Shown here one piece after another: positions 1 through 5,569 of a stretch of DNA of 11,484 nucleotides; the stretch's first letter is position 1, and every line of letters begins with the position of its first letter. Below the pieces are notes generated by a model. It was not told where the DNA came from. It ran no database searches and worked only from the letters and a program-made list of their open reading frames with translations. The position numbers and the translations under genes were made by a program. The DNA is from an uncultured Candidatus Melainabacteria bacterium (GTDB taxonomy: Bacteria; Cyanobacteriota; Vampirovibrionia; Gastranaerophilales; Gastranaerophilaceae): positions 1 through 11,484 of the forward strand of contig CAKVLL010000045.1 of assembly GCA_934757255.1 (NCBI GenBank). Direction: 5' to 3'.

Positions 1-735
1 ATTAAAATTTCTTCAAGCATGCCGGGACTTATGGCGCCATATAAATATGACGATTCTTTTTTAGTTGATGGAGATTTGCAGAAGGCGTCACCGATGTGGA
101 AATTATCAGAAAATTTAAACAATTCTGAAAGCCGAATTTTGGAATTTCGTTTAGAAGGTGATTATAGTAAGGATGAAGCAAATCCTATTTCGTTTATTAA
201 TACTATTTATAGTTGTGTAACGGATGTAGCGACTGATTTTGTAACGGAAATGTTTGGCTCAAATGACCGTTATGATTGCGTAAGAATTGATACTGGCGAT
301 GTATTTTTTGCAGACTTCAATTTAAACAAAGAGGCTAGACGCAACCTTATAAATATTGGTTATGAGCAGACCATGAGGTATTTTAAAGAATTTTTGCCTA
401 ACAAAAAACAAAAATTAATCGAGGTTTACAGTCTTATTTCGACATATCTAAAAAAGGCGCAAAAGGGTTTGAAAGCTAACAATGTTGAAGAAGTCCAATG
501 GTGGTTTGGCGATATATTTACAGTTCTATGTGAAAACAAAGAAATTGTTGATCCAACGATTTACGCTAAGATTAAACAAATTAAAGATGATTTAGTGAAA
601 GCAACTTCAACTATTTTGTTTTTCCATACTTGTTTTAAGGGTGCAAAACGCCTTGAAGCTCAAATGAAAGATGTTATATTAACAATTGATGGAAGAATTA
701 CAGATTTGAGATTATATTTGCAAAAAATCTCTTAA
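1..735 (+). CDS. Patatin-like phospholipase, C-terminal part (gene runs off the left edge)
   Basis: The reading frame is open from base 1, so this is the 3' part of a longer gene; the ATG at 19 is internal. The visible 244 residues begin with SSSMPGLMAPYKYDD followed by FLVDGD. This is the patatin block in which a small-residue stretch and PGL precede a VDG motif carrying the catalytic Asp (visible residue 23). The nucleophile motif GxSxG must lie upstream, outside the window. A later segment, RIDTGDVFFADFNL, also resembles patatin-family proteins. The last 110 or so residues are helical and rich in Lys and Glu. Patatin-like enzymes are Ser-Asp dyad lipid acyl hydrolases, but the substrate is unknown here. 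The motif is DGD rather than the usual DGG or DGA, a small oddity. No hairpin terminator is visible after the stop. Confidence 0.8.
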   Translation: MKISSSMPGLMAPYKYDDSFLVDGDLQKASPMWKLSENLNNSESRILEFRLEGDYSKDEANPISFINTIYSCVTDVATDFVTEMFGSNDRYDCVRIDTGDVFFADFNLNKEARRNLINIGYEQTMRYFKEFLPNKKQKLIEVYSLISTYLKKAQKGLKANNVEEVQWWFGDIFTVLCENKEIVDPTIYAKIKQIKDDLVKATSTILFFHTCFKGAKRLEAQMKDVILTIDGRITDLRLYLQKIS

Positions 736-750
736 TTTATTGCCTATTTG

Positions 751-802
751 TATAATGGTTAATTTTTTATAATTAAGAATAATCTTTATTAAGGAGATTA
801 TT
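751..802 (+). promoter_or_regulatory. Candidate promoter and leader for the hydroxyacid dehydrogenase gene
   Basis: The 71-base gap contains two perfect TATAAT hexamers, at 751-756 and 768-773, neither with a convincing -35 partner at 16-18 bases. Downstream, AATAATCT (778-785) can pair with AGATTATT (795-802), leaving a 9-base loop. This weak AT-rich stem overlaps the ribosome binding site AAGGAG (791-796). Promoter activity is plausible but not shown. Confidence 0.35.
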
Positions 803-806
803 AATT

Positions 807-1817
807 ATGAAAATGTTGATGTTTGACTTTCGTGATACAGAAAAAGAGTTTTTTGAAAATAATGAACTTGTTGATTTTGATATAAGCTTCATAAATGAGC
901 CTTTAAATGAAGATTATAGGCTGAATAACGAGCAAATTAATGAAACAGACATCATTAGCGTTTTTAGAAGTTCTAATCTTACTGCAAAAGTTTTAGAGAA
1001 GTTTAAGAATTTACGTATCATTGCGACTCGTTCTTATGGTTACGGACATATTGATTTAGATTATTGTATTGAACATAATATCGCAGTTTTGAATGTAGAA
1101 CAGTATGGTGAAGATGCTGTCGCTCAGTATGCGATTGCACTTATTATCGTTTTAATTAGAAACATGCTTCCAGCGATTATTGACATGAAAGAACACAAGA
1201 TTAATTATAGAAATTATGAAGGGAAAAAATTAAATAATCTGACTTTAGGCATCGTCGGATGCGGAAAAATTGGTGTTGCCGTTGCAAAAATTGCACATTT
1301 TTTAGGAATGAATGTAATTATAAATTCATATATGCAAAATCCGGAATTGGAAAGCTTTTGCAAATTCGTTACATTTGATGAACTTTTAGAAACTTCCGAC
1401 ATTATCTCTTTACATTTAGTGTATACAGGAGATAATTACCATTTAATAGGCGCTAAAGAATTTGACAAAATGAAAGATGGAGTATTTTTTGTAAACACTG
1501 CGCGTGGCGAATTGCTTGATATAAAAGCGCTTTATGATAATTTGGTTAGTGGAAAAGTTAAGGCGGCTGCTTTAGATGTTTTAGAGTGCGAATTTCTAAG
1601 TACGCACCCAGGTGCACTTACTGATGTTATTAAAGGCTCAGAATCGCATTGCGTCGAAACCGCGCTTGTAACACAAAAACTATTTAATATGAATAATGTG
1701 ATTATAACTCCGCATATAGCTTACAATACGCATGAAACTGTTAATTACTTGCTAGATACAACTTTTAACAATATAAAAGATTATATTAAAGGAATAAATA
1801 CAAATAGAGTTTGTTAA
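807..1817 (+). CDS. D-isomer-specific 2-hydroxyacid dehydrogenase, D-lactate dehydrogenase type
   Basis: This 336-residue protein is full length for the D-2-hydroxyacid dehydrogenase family, which reduces 2-oxoacids to D-2-hydroxyacids with NAD(P)H in the cytoplasm. The N-terminal catalytic half carries TRSYGYGHIDLDYC (about 74-87). The Rossmann motif GCGKIG lies at 151-156. The catalytic residues are visible: Arg233 in NTARGE, Glu262 in DVLECE and His303 in TPHIAYNT. The long segment between Glu262 and His303 matches the D-lactate/D-hydroxyisocaproate branch better than the glycerate dehydrogenase branch. The acidic residue that usually ends the second Rossmann strand and binds NAD ribose appears to be Ser174 (INSYMQNPE), so cofactor preference is uncertain. 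The start is supported by AAGGAG ten bases upstream. The gene lies 42 bases before ilvE. Pyruvate or a branched-chain 2-oxoacid are both possible substrates. Confidence 0.85.
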   Translation: MKMLMFDFRDTEKEFFENNELVDFDISFINEPLNEDYRLNNEQINETDIISVFRSSNLTAKVLEKFKNLRIIATRSYGYGHIDLDYCIEHNIAVLNVEQYGEDAVAQYAIALIIVLIRNMLPAIIDMKEHKINYRNYEGKKLNNLTLGIVGCGKIGVAVAKIAHFLGMNVIINSYMQNPELESFCKFVTFDELLETSDIISLHLVYTGDNYHLIGAKEFDKMKDGVFFVNTARGELLDIKALYDNLVSGKVKAAALDVLECEFLSTHPGALTDVIKGSESHCVETALVTQKLFNMNNVIITPHIAYNTHETVNYLLDTTFNNIKDYIKGINTNRVC

Positions 1818-1836
1818 TTTATCTTTGTTGTATAAT
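1811..1836 (+). promoter_or_regulatory. Possible ilvE promoter
   Basis: A perfect TATAAT (1831-1836) lies in the 42-base gap before ilvE. The best -35 match, TTGTTA (1811-1816), gives a spacer of only 14 bases, so this is a weak candidate. Transcription may instead read through from the upstream dehydrogenase gene. AAGGAGG at 1848-1854 is a strong ribosome binding site five bases before the ilvE ATG. Confidence 0.35.
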
Positions 1837-1859
1837 TATATAGAGTTAAGGAGGAGTGT

Positions 1860-2882
1860 ATGACAAAAGATATTGATTGGGCAAACTTAGGTTTTGGTTA
1901 TATTAAAACTGATTATCGTTTTGTTGCGAACTATAAAGACGGCAAATGGGACGATGGTGCCATTATTACTGATGAAAATATTGTGATGAATGAGTGTGCT
2001 TGTGTTTTACAATATGCACAAACTTGTTTTGAAGGGATGAAAGCTTATAGAACAGAAGATGGCAAGGTTGTATGTTTTAGACCGGACTTGAATGCGAAAA
2101 GAATGGCAGACACTTGCAGAAGATTAGAAATGCCAGTTTTTCCTGAAGATAGATTTGTTGAAGCTGTAGTAGAGGTTGTAAAAAAGAATCTTGATTACGT
2201 TCCTCCATTTGGTTCTGGTGCAGCTTTATACATAAGACCATATATGTTTGGTATTGACCCTATTATGGGTGTTAAACCGGCTAACGAATACCAATTTAGA
2301 ATTTTTGTTTCTCCGGTTGGACCGTATTTTAAAAGAGGTGCTAAACCTATTACATTAAGAGTTCCTGATTTTGATAGAGCTGCTCCACATGGAACAGGTC
2401 ACGTAAAAGCCGGTTTAAACTATGCCATGAGTTTACATCCTATTGTTGATGCGCATAAGCAAGGTTATAATGAAAATATGTATTTAGATTCTGCAACCAG
2501 AACTAAGGTTGAAGAAACAGGTGGTGCTAATATTATATTTGTAACAAAAGATAATAAAGTAGTTACTCCGAAATCAAGTACAATTTTACCATCTATTACT
2601 CGTCGTTCTCTTATGTATGTTGCAGAACATTATTTAGGCTTGAAAGCAGAAGAAAGAGAAATCCCATTTGCAGAAATTAAAGACTTTGCTGAATGTGCTC
2701 TATGTGGTACAGCAGCAGTGCTTTCTCCGGTTGGAAAAGTTGTTGATCATGGTAAAGAAATTGTATTTGCTTCCGGCATGGAAAAAATAGGACCAATTAC
2801 ACAAAAATTGTATGATACTTTAACCGGTATACAGATGGGTAAAATCGAAGCACCCGAAGGTTGGATAAAAGTTATTGCATAA
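1860..2882 (+). CDS. ilvE: Branched-chain amino acid aminotransferase
   Basis: This 340-residue protein belongs to the fold-type IV PLP aminotransferases, in the longer BCAT branch that includes mammalian BCATs and Bacillus YwaA. It interconverts Leu, Ile and Val with their 2-oxoacids using glutamate/2-oxoglutarate. Visible family marks are QTCFEGMKAYR (54-64), ALYIRPYMFG (122-131), the PLP-binding Lys183 in TGHVKAGLNYAMS, and VEETGGANIIF (217-227), where Glu219 should contact the pyridine nitrogen. The C-terminal ALCGTAAVLSPV (280-291) is also typical. All expected catalytic residues are present. The start is fixed by an excellent AAGGAGG five bases upstream. The gene ends just before a strong hairpin terminator. 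Its position after a 2-hydroxyacid dehydrogenase, and a few kilobases from 2-oxoacid oxidoreductase genes, suggests work on branched-chain 2-oxoacids, but the enzyme is equally needed for ordinary biosynthesis. Confidence 0.93.
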   Translation: MTKDIDWANLGFGYIKTDYRFVANYKDGKWDDGAIITDENIVMNECACVLQYAQTCFEGMKAYRTEDGKVVCFRPDLNAKRMADTCRRLEMPVFPEDRFVEAVVEVVKKNLDYVPPFGSGAALYIRPYMFGIDPIMGVKPANEYQFRIFVSPVGPYFKRGAKPITLRVPDFDRAAPHGTGHVKAGLNYAMSLHPIVDAHKQGYNENMYLDSATRTKVEETGGANIIFVTKDNKVVTPKSSTILPSITRRSLMYVAEHYLGLKAEEREIPFAEIKDFAECALCGTAAVLSPVGKVVDHGKEIVFASGMEKIGPITQKLYDTLTGIQMGKIEAPEGWIKVIA

Positions 2883-2890
2883 GTTAAATT

Positions 2891-2920
2891 TTGAGCGCGT
2901 TTTAAACGCGCTCAACTTTT
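2891..2920 (+). terminator. Intrinsic terminator after ilvE
   Basis: TTGAGCGCG (2891-2899) pairs perfectly with CGCGCTCAA (2907-2915). Three inner T-A pairs could extend the stem. It is followed by CTTTT. The stem is GC-rich in an otherwise AT-rich region and starts eight bases after the ilvE stop, as expected for a rho-independent terminator. Confidence 0.8.
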
Positions 2921-2932
2921 ATAAAAACTACG

Positions 2933-2961
2933 TTAACTTGCATATATCCTCTGTTTATAGT
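2933..2961 (+). promoter_or_regulatory. Probable tig promoter
   Basis: TTAACT (2933-2938, 4 of 6 to the -35 consensus) and TATAGT (2956-2961, 5 of 6 to the -10) are separated by exactly 17 bases. Transcription would start near 2968, giving a leader of about 33 bases with a GAGG ribosome binding site at 2989-2992. It sits between the ilvE terminator and tig, where a promoter is needed. Confidence 0.55.
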
Positions 2962-3000
2962 ACTCTACAATCAGGTAGGTATAGGAAAGAGGATATATTA

Positions 3001-4293
3001 ATGAACACAACTATTGAAAAACAACCTGAAAATGTAGTTAAGGTTGATATTGAAATTCCTGCTAAAGATGCAGTAAACTACTACAATGATGCAGCTAAGA
3101 GATTGGCTCAATATGTTAACATTCCTGGCTTCCGCAAAGGAAAAGCGCCAAGAAACATTGTTGAACAAAATATTGGTGAAGAAAGAATTAAACACGAAGC
3201 TTTAGAAAATGCGCTTCCAAGAATTTTCTCACAAGTTATTAAAGAAAACGATTTTGATGTTGTTGCTCAACCATACGTTGAATCTTACGACTATAAAATT
3301 GGCGAAGATTTAAAAATTGTTGCTAAATTAGAATTAAGACCAGAAGTAACTTTAGGTCAATATAAAGGTTTAACTGTTGATGTTGACGCTTATAAAACAG
3401 AAGAAGATGCTTTGCAAAAATCAATCGACGGACTTTTGCAACAACATGCTACAACTCTTGTTGTAACTGACAGAAAAACAAAAGATACTGATACAATCGT
3501 ATTTGATTTTGACGGTTATTCAAATGGCGAAAAAATCGAACACGGTGATGCTAAAAACTATACTTTAGATTTGGCTCATTCTAGTTTTATCCCAGGTTTT
3601 GCAGAACAATTAGTTGACAGAACTTTAGGCGAAGAATTCGAAATTAATGTAACATTCCCTGAAGAATACCACGAAAAGAAATTAGCAGGTCAACCAGCTA
3701 CTTTCAAATGCAAAATTAATGAAATTAAGGCTAAAGTTCTTCCTGAATTAACTGATGAATTCGCTCAAAAAGTTGGCCCATTCAAGTCAGTTGATGAACT
3801 TAAAGCTGATATTCAAAAATACTTAGATACTCAAAAAGCTGATATCGATAGAACTAACTCTGAAAAAGCTATTTTTGAAAAAGTAACTTCAGAAGCTAAA
3901 GTTGATATTCAACAATCTATGATTGATAGAGAAGCTGACCAATTAGTTGCTGAATACAAACAAAAATTAGAAATGCAAGGTTTTACTTGGGAACAAGCAG
4001 TAGAAGCTCAAGGTTATGATGAAATAATGAACAGCTTAAAAGAAGATGCAGCTGTTAGAGTTAAAAACTCTTTAGTAATTGATAAAATTGCTAAAGAAGA
4101 AAATATTACTGTTTCTCAAGCTGATTTTGGTGCTAAATTATCAGAATTGAGCCAAATGTACCAAATTGATACACCTACAATGATTAAACAATTATCTCAA
4201 ACTCCTGGTGTATTTAATGCATTATCTCAACAAGCATTGAATGAAAAAGTAACTCAATTCTTGGCTGATAATAATACAGTTAACTTGAAATAA
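3001..4293 (+). CDS. tig: Trigger factor, ribosome-associated chaperone and peptidyl-prolyl isomerase
   Basis: This 430-residue protein is the normal length for trigger factor, which binds the large ribosomal subunit near the exit tunnel and shields nascent chains. The N-terminal ribosome-binding domain has the signature GFRKGKAP (about residues 41-48). The middle FKBP-like domain includes TDTIVFDFDGYSNGE and FIPGFAEQLVDRTLGE, followed by VTFPEEY. The helical C-terminal chaperone domain follows (from about 250). I chose ATG 3001. An in-frame TTG at 2875 would add 42 residues, but these are encoded across the ilvE stop, the terminator and the promoter, and lack family similarity. AGAGG stands about eight bases before 3001. 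The gene is monocistronic, bounded by terminators on both sides; the clpP-clpX neighbours common elsewhere are absent. Confidence 0.96.
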   Translation: MNTTIEKQPENVVKVDIEIPAKDAVNYYNDAAKRLAQYVNIPGFRKGKAPRNIVEQNIGEERIKHEALENALPRIFSQVIKENDFDVVAQPYVESYDYKIGEDLKIVAKLELRPEVTLGQYKGLTVDVDAYKTEEDALQKSIDGLLQQHATTLVVTDRKTKDTDTIVFDFDGYSNGEKIEHGDAKNYTLDLAHSSFIPGFAEQLVDRTLGEEFEINVTFPEEYHEKKLAGQPATFKCKINEIKAKVLPELTDEFAQKVGPFKSVDELKADIQKYLDTQKADIDRTNSEKAIFEKVTSEAKVDIQQSMIDREADQLVAEYKQKLEMQGFTWEQAVEAQGYDEIMNSLKEDAAVRVKNSLVIDKIAKEENITVSQADFGAKLSELSQMYQIDTPTMIKQLSQTPGVFNALSQQALNEKVTQFLADNNTVNLK

Positions 4294-4308
4294 CCAATTA
4301 TTTAATTT

Positions 4309-4345
4309 AAAAACGCACCAACTTTAATAAAGTTGGTGCGTTTTT
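4309..4345. terminator. Terminator after tig, possibly bidirectional
   Basis: CGCACCAACTTT (4314-4325) pairs perfectly with AAAGTTGGTGCG (4329-4340) over a 3-base loop and is followed by TTTTT (4341-4345). Five A residues (4309-4313) precede the stem, so it also reads as a terminator on the minus strand. Confidence 0.9.
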
Positions 4346-4367
4346 GTTTGGTAACAATTAAACAATT

Positions 4368-4406
4368 AAAAAAGGTCGGTCAATTTTTCTTGACCGACCT
4401 TTTCTT
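4368..4406 (-). terminator. Terminator after rpmB
   Basis: Perfect stem AAGGTCGGTCAA (4372-4383) with TTGACCGACCTT (4390-4401) and a 6-base loop. On the minus strand it is followed by a run of T residues (complement of 4368-4373), placing it right after the rpmB stop. It also carries TTTTCTT on the plus side, so it can back up the tig terminator between these convergent genes. Confidence 0.85.
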
Positions 4407-4423
4407 AAACATGTTAAAAAACT

Positions 4424-4615
4424 CTAAACAGCTTTTTGAACTTTGCCTGCTTTTAAGCAAGAAGTACAAACTGTCATTCTCTTTGTTTGACCGTTTACAT
4501 TAACTCTAATTTCTTGTAAATTAGGAGTTTGAACTTTTTTAATTTGTTTATGAGAGAATGTTAATTTTGCTGCCTTAATAGGTTTTTTACCGCATACTTC
4601 ACATTGTTTTGACAT
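4424..4615 (-). CDS. rpmB: 50S ribosomal protein L28 (zinc-ribbon form)
   Basis: A 63-residue basic protein with the L28 pattern: CEVCGKKP near the N-terminus, a central His-Lys stretch, then TPNLQEIRVNVNG (30-42) and a basic tail. It is a structural protein of the large ribosomal subunit. Cys5, Cys8, Cys50 and Cys53 form two CxxC pairs, so this is the C-plus, presumably zinc-binding, form; many bacteria keep only a Cys-less paralogue. AAGGAAA precedes the ATG by about ten bases. It has its own promoter and terminator, so it is probably transcribed separately from korC upstream on the same strand. Confidence 0.93.
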   Translation of the reverse strand: MSKQCEVCGKKPIKAAKLTFSHKQIKKVQTPNLQEIRVNVNGQTKRMTVCTSCLKAGKVQKAV

Positions 4616-4650
4616 AGTTCTATTTTCCTTCTTTCTACCAGTGTAAGTCT

Positions 4651-4679
4651 AGCATACCCTAAATATATTTATTTTACAA
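4651..4679 (-). promoter_or_regulatory. Probable rpmB promoter
   Basis: On the minus strand, TTGTAA (4679-4674) and TATGCT (4656-4651) are spaced by 17 bases, each matching the sigma-70 consensus at 4 of 6 positions. A transcript would start near 4644, about 30 bases before the rpmB ATG. A 9-base palindrome TTGTAACAA lies just upstream (4699-4707). Confidence 0.5.
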
Positions 4680-4712
4680 GTAAATATTTGTAAAATTATT
4701 GTAACAAATTAC

Positions 4713-5243
4713 TTATTTTAAACAAGCACAATCAAGCGCCTTTAAATTTAATGGCAATAAGTCTTTTTTCTTTTCTCCTAAAACTTTTTCAACCCCTTTA
4801 GCTAAGTATTCTTTTGTCACAATATCGCAAACAGAAGCTAGAACCCCTAAAGAAACAACGTTCGTAACTTTACTTGTGCCTATATCATTTGCTAATTTTG
4901 TCATAGGTGCAAATACATATTTGATATCATCACGCGGATGAGCTTCTGCTACGAGCGTAGAATTTGCAACAATTGTACCGCCTTTTTTAACTCTTTTAAC
5001 AAACTTGTCGAAAGATTGTTGATTTAAAACTATTGCATAGTCGGTATCTTGTTTGTGAACGGAGCTAACTTCTGTGTCTGATACAACAATTTCACAGTTT
5101 ACGGTTCCACCTCTCATTTCAGCACCATAGCAAGGGTACCAAGTAACATTTTTACCTTCTAACATAAACGCATTTGCAAGAACTGTTCCAGCTAAAAGAA
5201 CACCTTGACCGCCAAAACCGGCAAATATAAAATTAGTTTCCAT
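4713..5243 (-). CDS. korC: 2-oxoacid:ferredoxin oxidoreductase, gamma subunit
   Basis: This 176-residue protein is the gamma subunit of the KorABCD/VorABCD-type enzymes. These oxidatively decarboxylate 2-oxoacids to acyl-CoA and reduce ferredoxin in the cytoplasm. The N-terminal GFGGQGV (9-15) and YGAEMRGG (39-46) are the hallmark motifs. The length is normal for a free-standing gamma subunit. The start is supported by AAGGAG four bases upstream. The matching alpha, beta and ferredoxin subunits lie on the same strand but about 4.4 kb away, beyond an oppositely oriented three-gene cassette. It has its own well-formed promoter, which would be needed after such a separation. Substrate (2-oxoglutarate or branched-chain 2-oxoacids) cannot be read from the gamma subunit. 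No GC-rich terminator is visible between it and rpmB. Confidence 0.92.
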   Translation of the reverse strand: METNFIFAGFGGQGVLLAGTVLANAFMLEGKNVTWYPCYGAEMRGGTVNCEIVVSDTEVSSVHKQDTDYAIVLNQQSFDKFVKRVKKGGTIVANSTLVAEAHPRDDIKYVFAPMTKLANDIGTSKVTNVVSLGVLASVCDIVTKEYLAKGVEKVLGEKKKDLLPLNLKALDCACLK

Positions 5244-5281
5244 AGTACTCCTTTTCTATAAAAGACAATAATCCTAACTTT

Positions 5282-5310
5282 AATATAGCACGAAATAAAG
5301 GTGTGGACAA
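5282..5310 (-). promoter_or_regulatory. Probable korC promoter with extended -10
   Basis: On the minus strand, TTGTCC (5310-5305) and TATATT (5287-5282) are separated by 17 bases. TGC stands directly before the -10, giving an extended -10 element. This is the best sigma-70 match in the window, starting transcription about 30 bases upstream of the korC ATG. Confidence 0.65.
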
Positions 5311-5385
5311 GAAAAGTTTCAGATTATTAAAATAATTAAAAGTTTAAAGTTTTATTGAAAAATTTTTAATAGAATTTAATATTAT

Positions 5386-5436
5386 TTGTAACGAAATATT
5401 ACAATTGTTAAGTGATTTTGAAAATTGTTACAATTG
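5386..5436. promoter_or_regulatory. Palindromes and direct repeat, possible operator
   Basis: TTGTAA (5386-5391) is inverted as TTACAA (5399-5404). TTACAATTG occurs twice (5399-5407 and 5428-5436). TTGTTACAA (5425-5433) is a perfect 9-base palindrome around a central base. The cluster sits just before the GTA repeat. It could bind a dimeric regulator, but in such AT-rich DNA chance is a real alternative. Confidence 0.3.
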
Positions 5437-5444
5437 GCTCAAAC

Positions 5445-5470
5445 GTAGTAGTAGTAGTAGTAGTAGTAGT
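5445..5470 (+). repeat. GTA trinucleotide microsatellite
   Basis: Twenty-six bases of perfect GTA repeat, eight full units plus GT, lie 99 bases upstream of the cassette's first ATG. It is non-coding on both strands. Perfect trinucleotide tracts of this length are uncommon in bacterial intergenic DNA and are prone to slipped-strand length change. Confidence 0.95.
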
Positions 5471-5569
5471 GGGCTATGACAAATTTTTACAAGCAATTTT
5501 TAAAATTTTTCAATTTTTATATGAATAGACTGTTAAAGTCGATATTATTAAATAAAAAAAGGAGTTGGT

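Larger units (their letters stand above)
5311..5569 (+). promoter_or_regulatory. Long AT-rich leader of the three-gene cassette
   Basis: The divergent gap between korC and the cassette is 326 bases, and this is its plus-strand side. It holds a candidate promoter TTGAAA (5355-5360) with TATTAT (5380-5385) at a long 19-base spacing, then small palindromes, the GTA microsatellite, and a series of T5 tracts (5484-5488, 5497-5501, 5506-5510, 5514-5518) including the direct repeat CAATTTTTA (5494-5502 and 5511-5519), which may bend the DNA. A second -10-like TATTAT is at 5543-5548 with no -35. GGAG (5561-5564) stands five bases before the ATG. No small open reading frame worth reporting was found. 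The true start site is unknown. Confidence 0.4.

Noticed and set aside
1214..1402. Minus-strand open frame inside the dehydrogenase gene
   Set aside because: Fully within a conserved gene on the other strand, without signals of its own. The same applies to minus-strand frames at 2998-3195, 8575-8787 and 9135-9326.
2875..3000. Upstream in-frame TTG extension of trigger factor by 42 residues
   Set aside because: It begins inside ilvE and translates the terminator and promoter; the extra residues are not trigger-factor-like, and ATG 3001 has its own ribosome site and matches the family N-terminus.
4665..4687. ATATTTA/TAAATAT inverted repeat as a korC terminator
   Set aside because: The stem is entirely A-T and overlaps the rpmB promoter; too weak to call as a terminator.
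5302..5310. DnaA-box-like TGTGGACAA
   Set aside because: One mismatch to the DnaA consensus, a single copy, and it overlaps the korC -35 element; no origin features around it.
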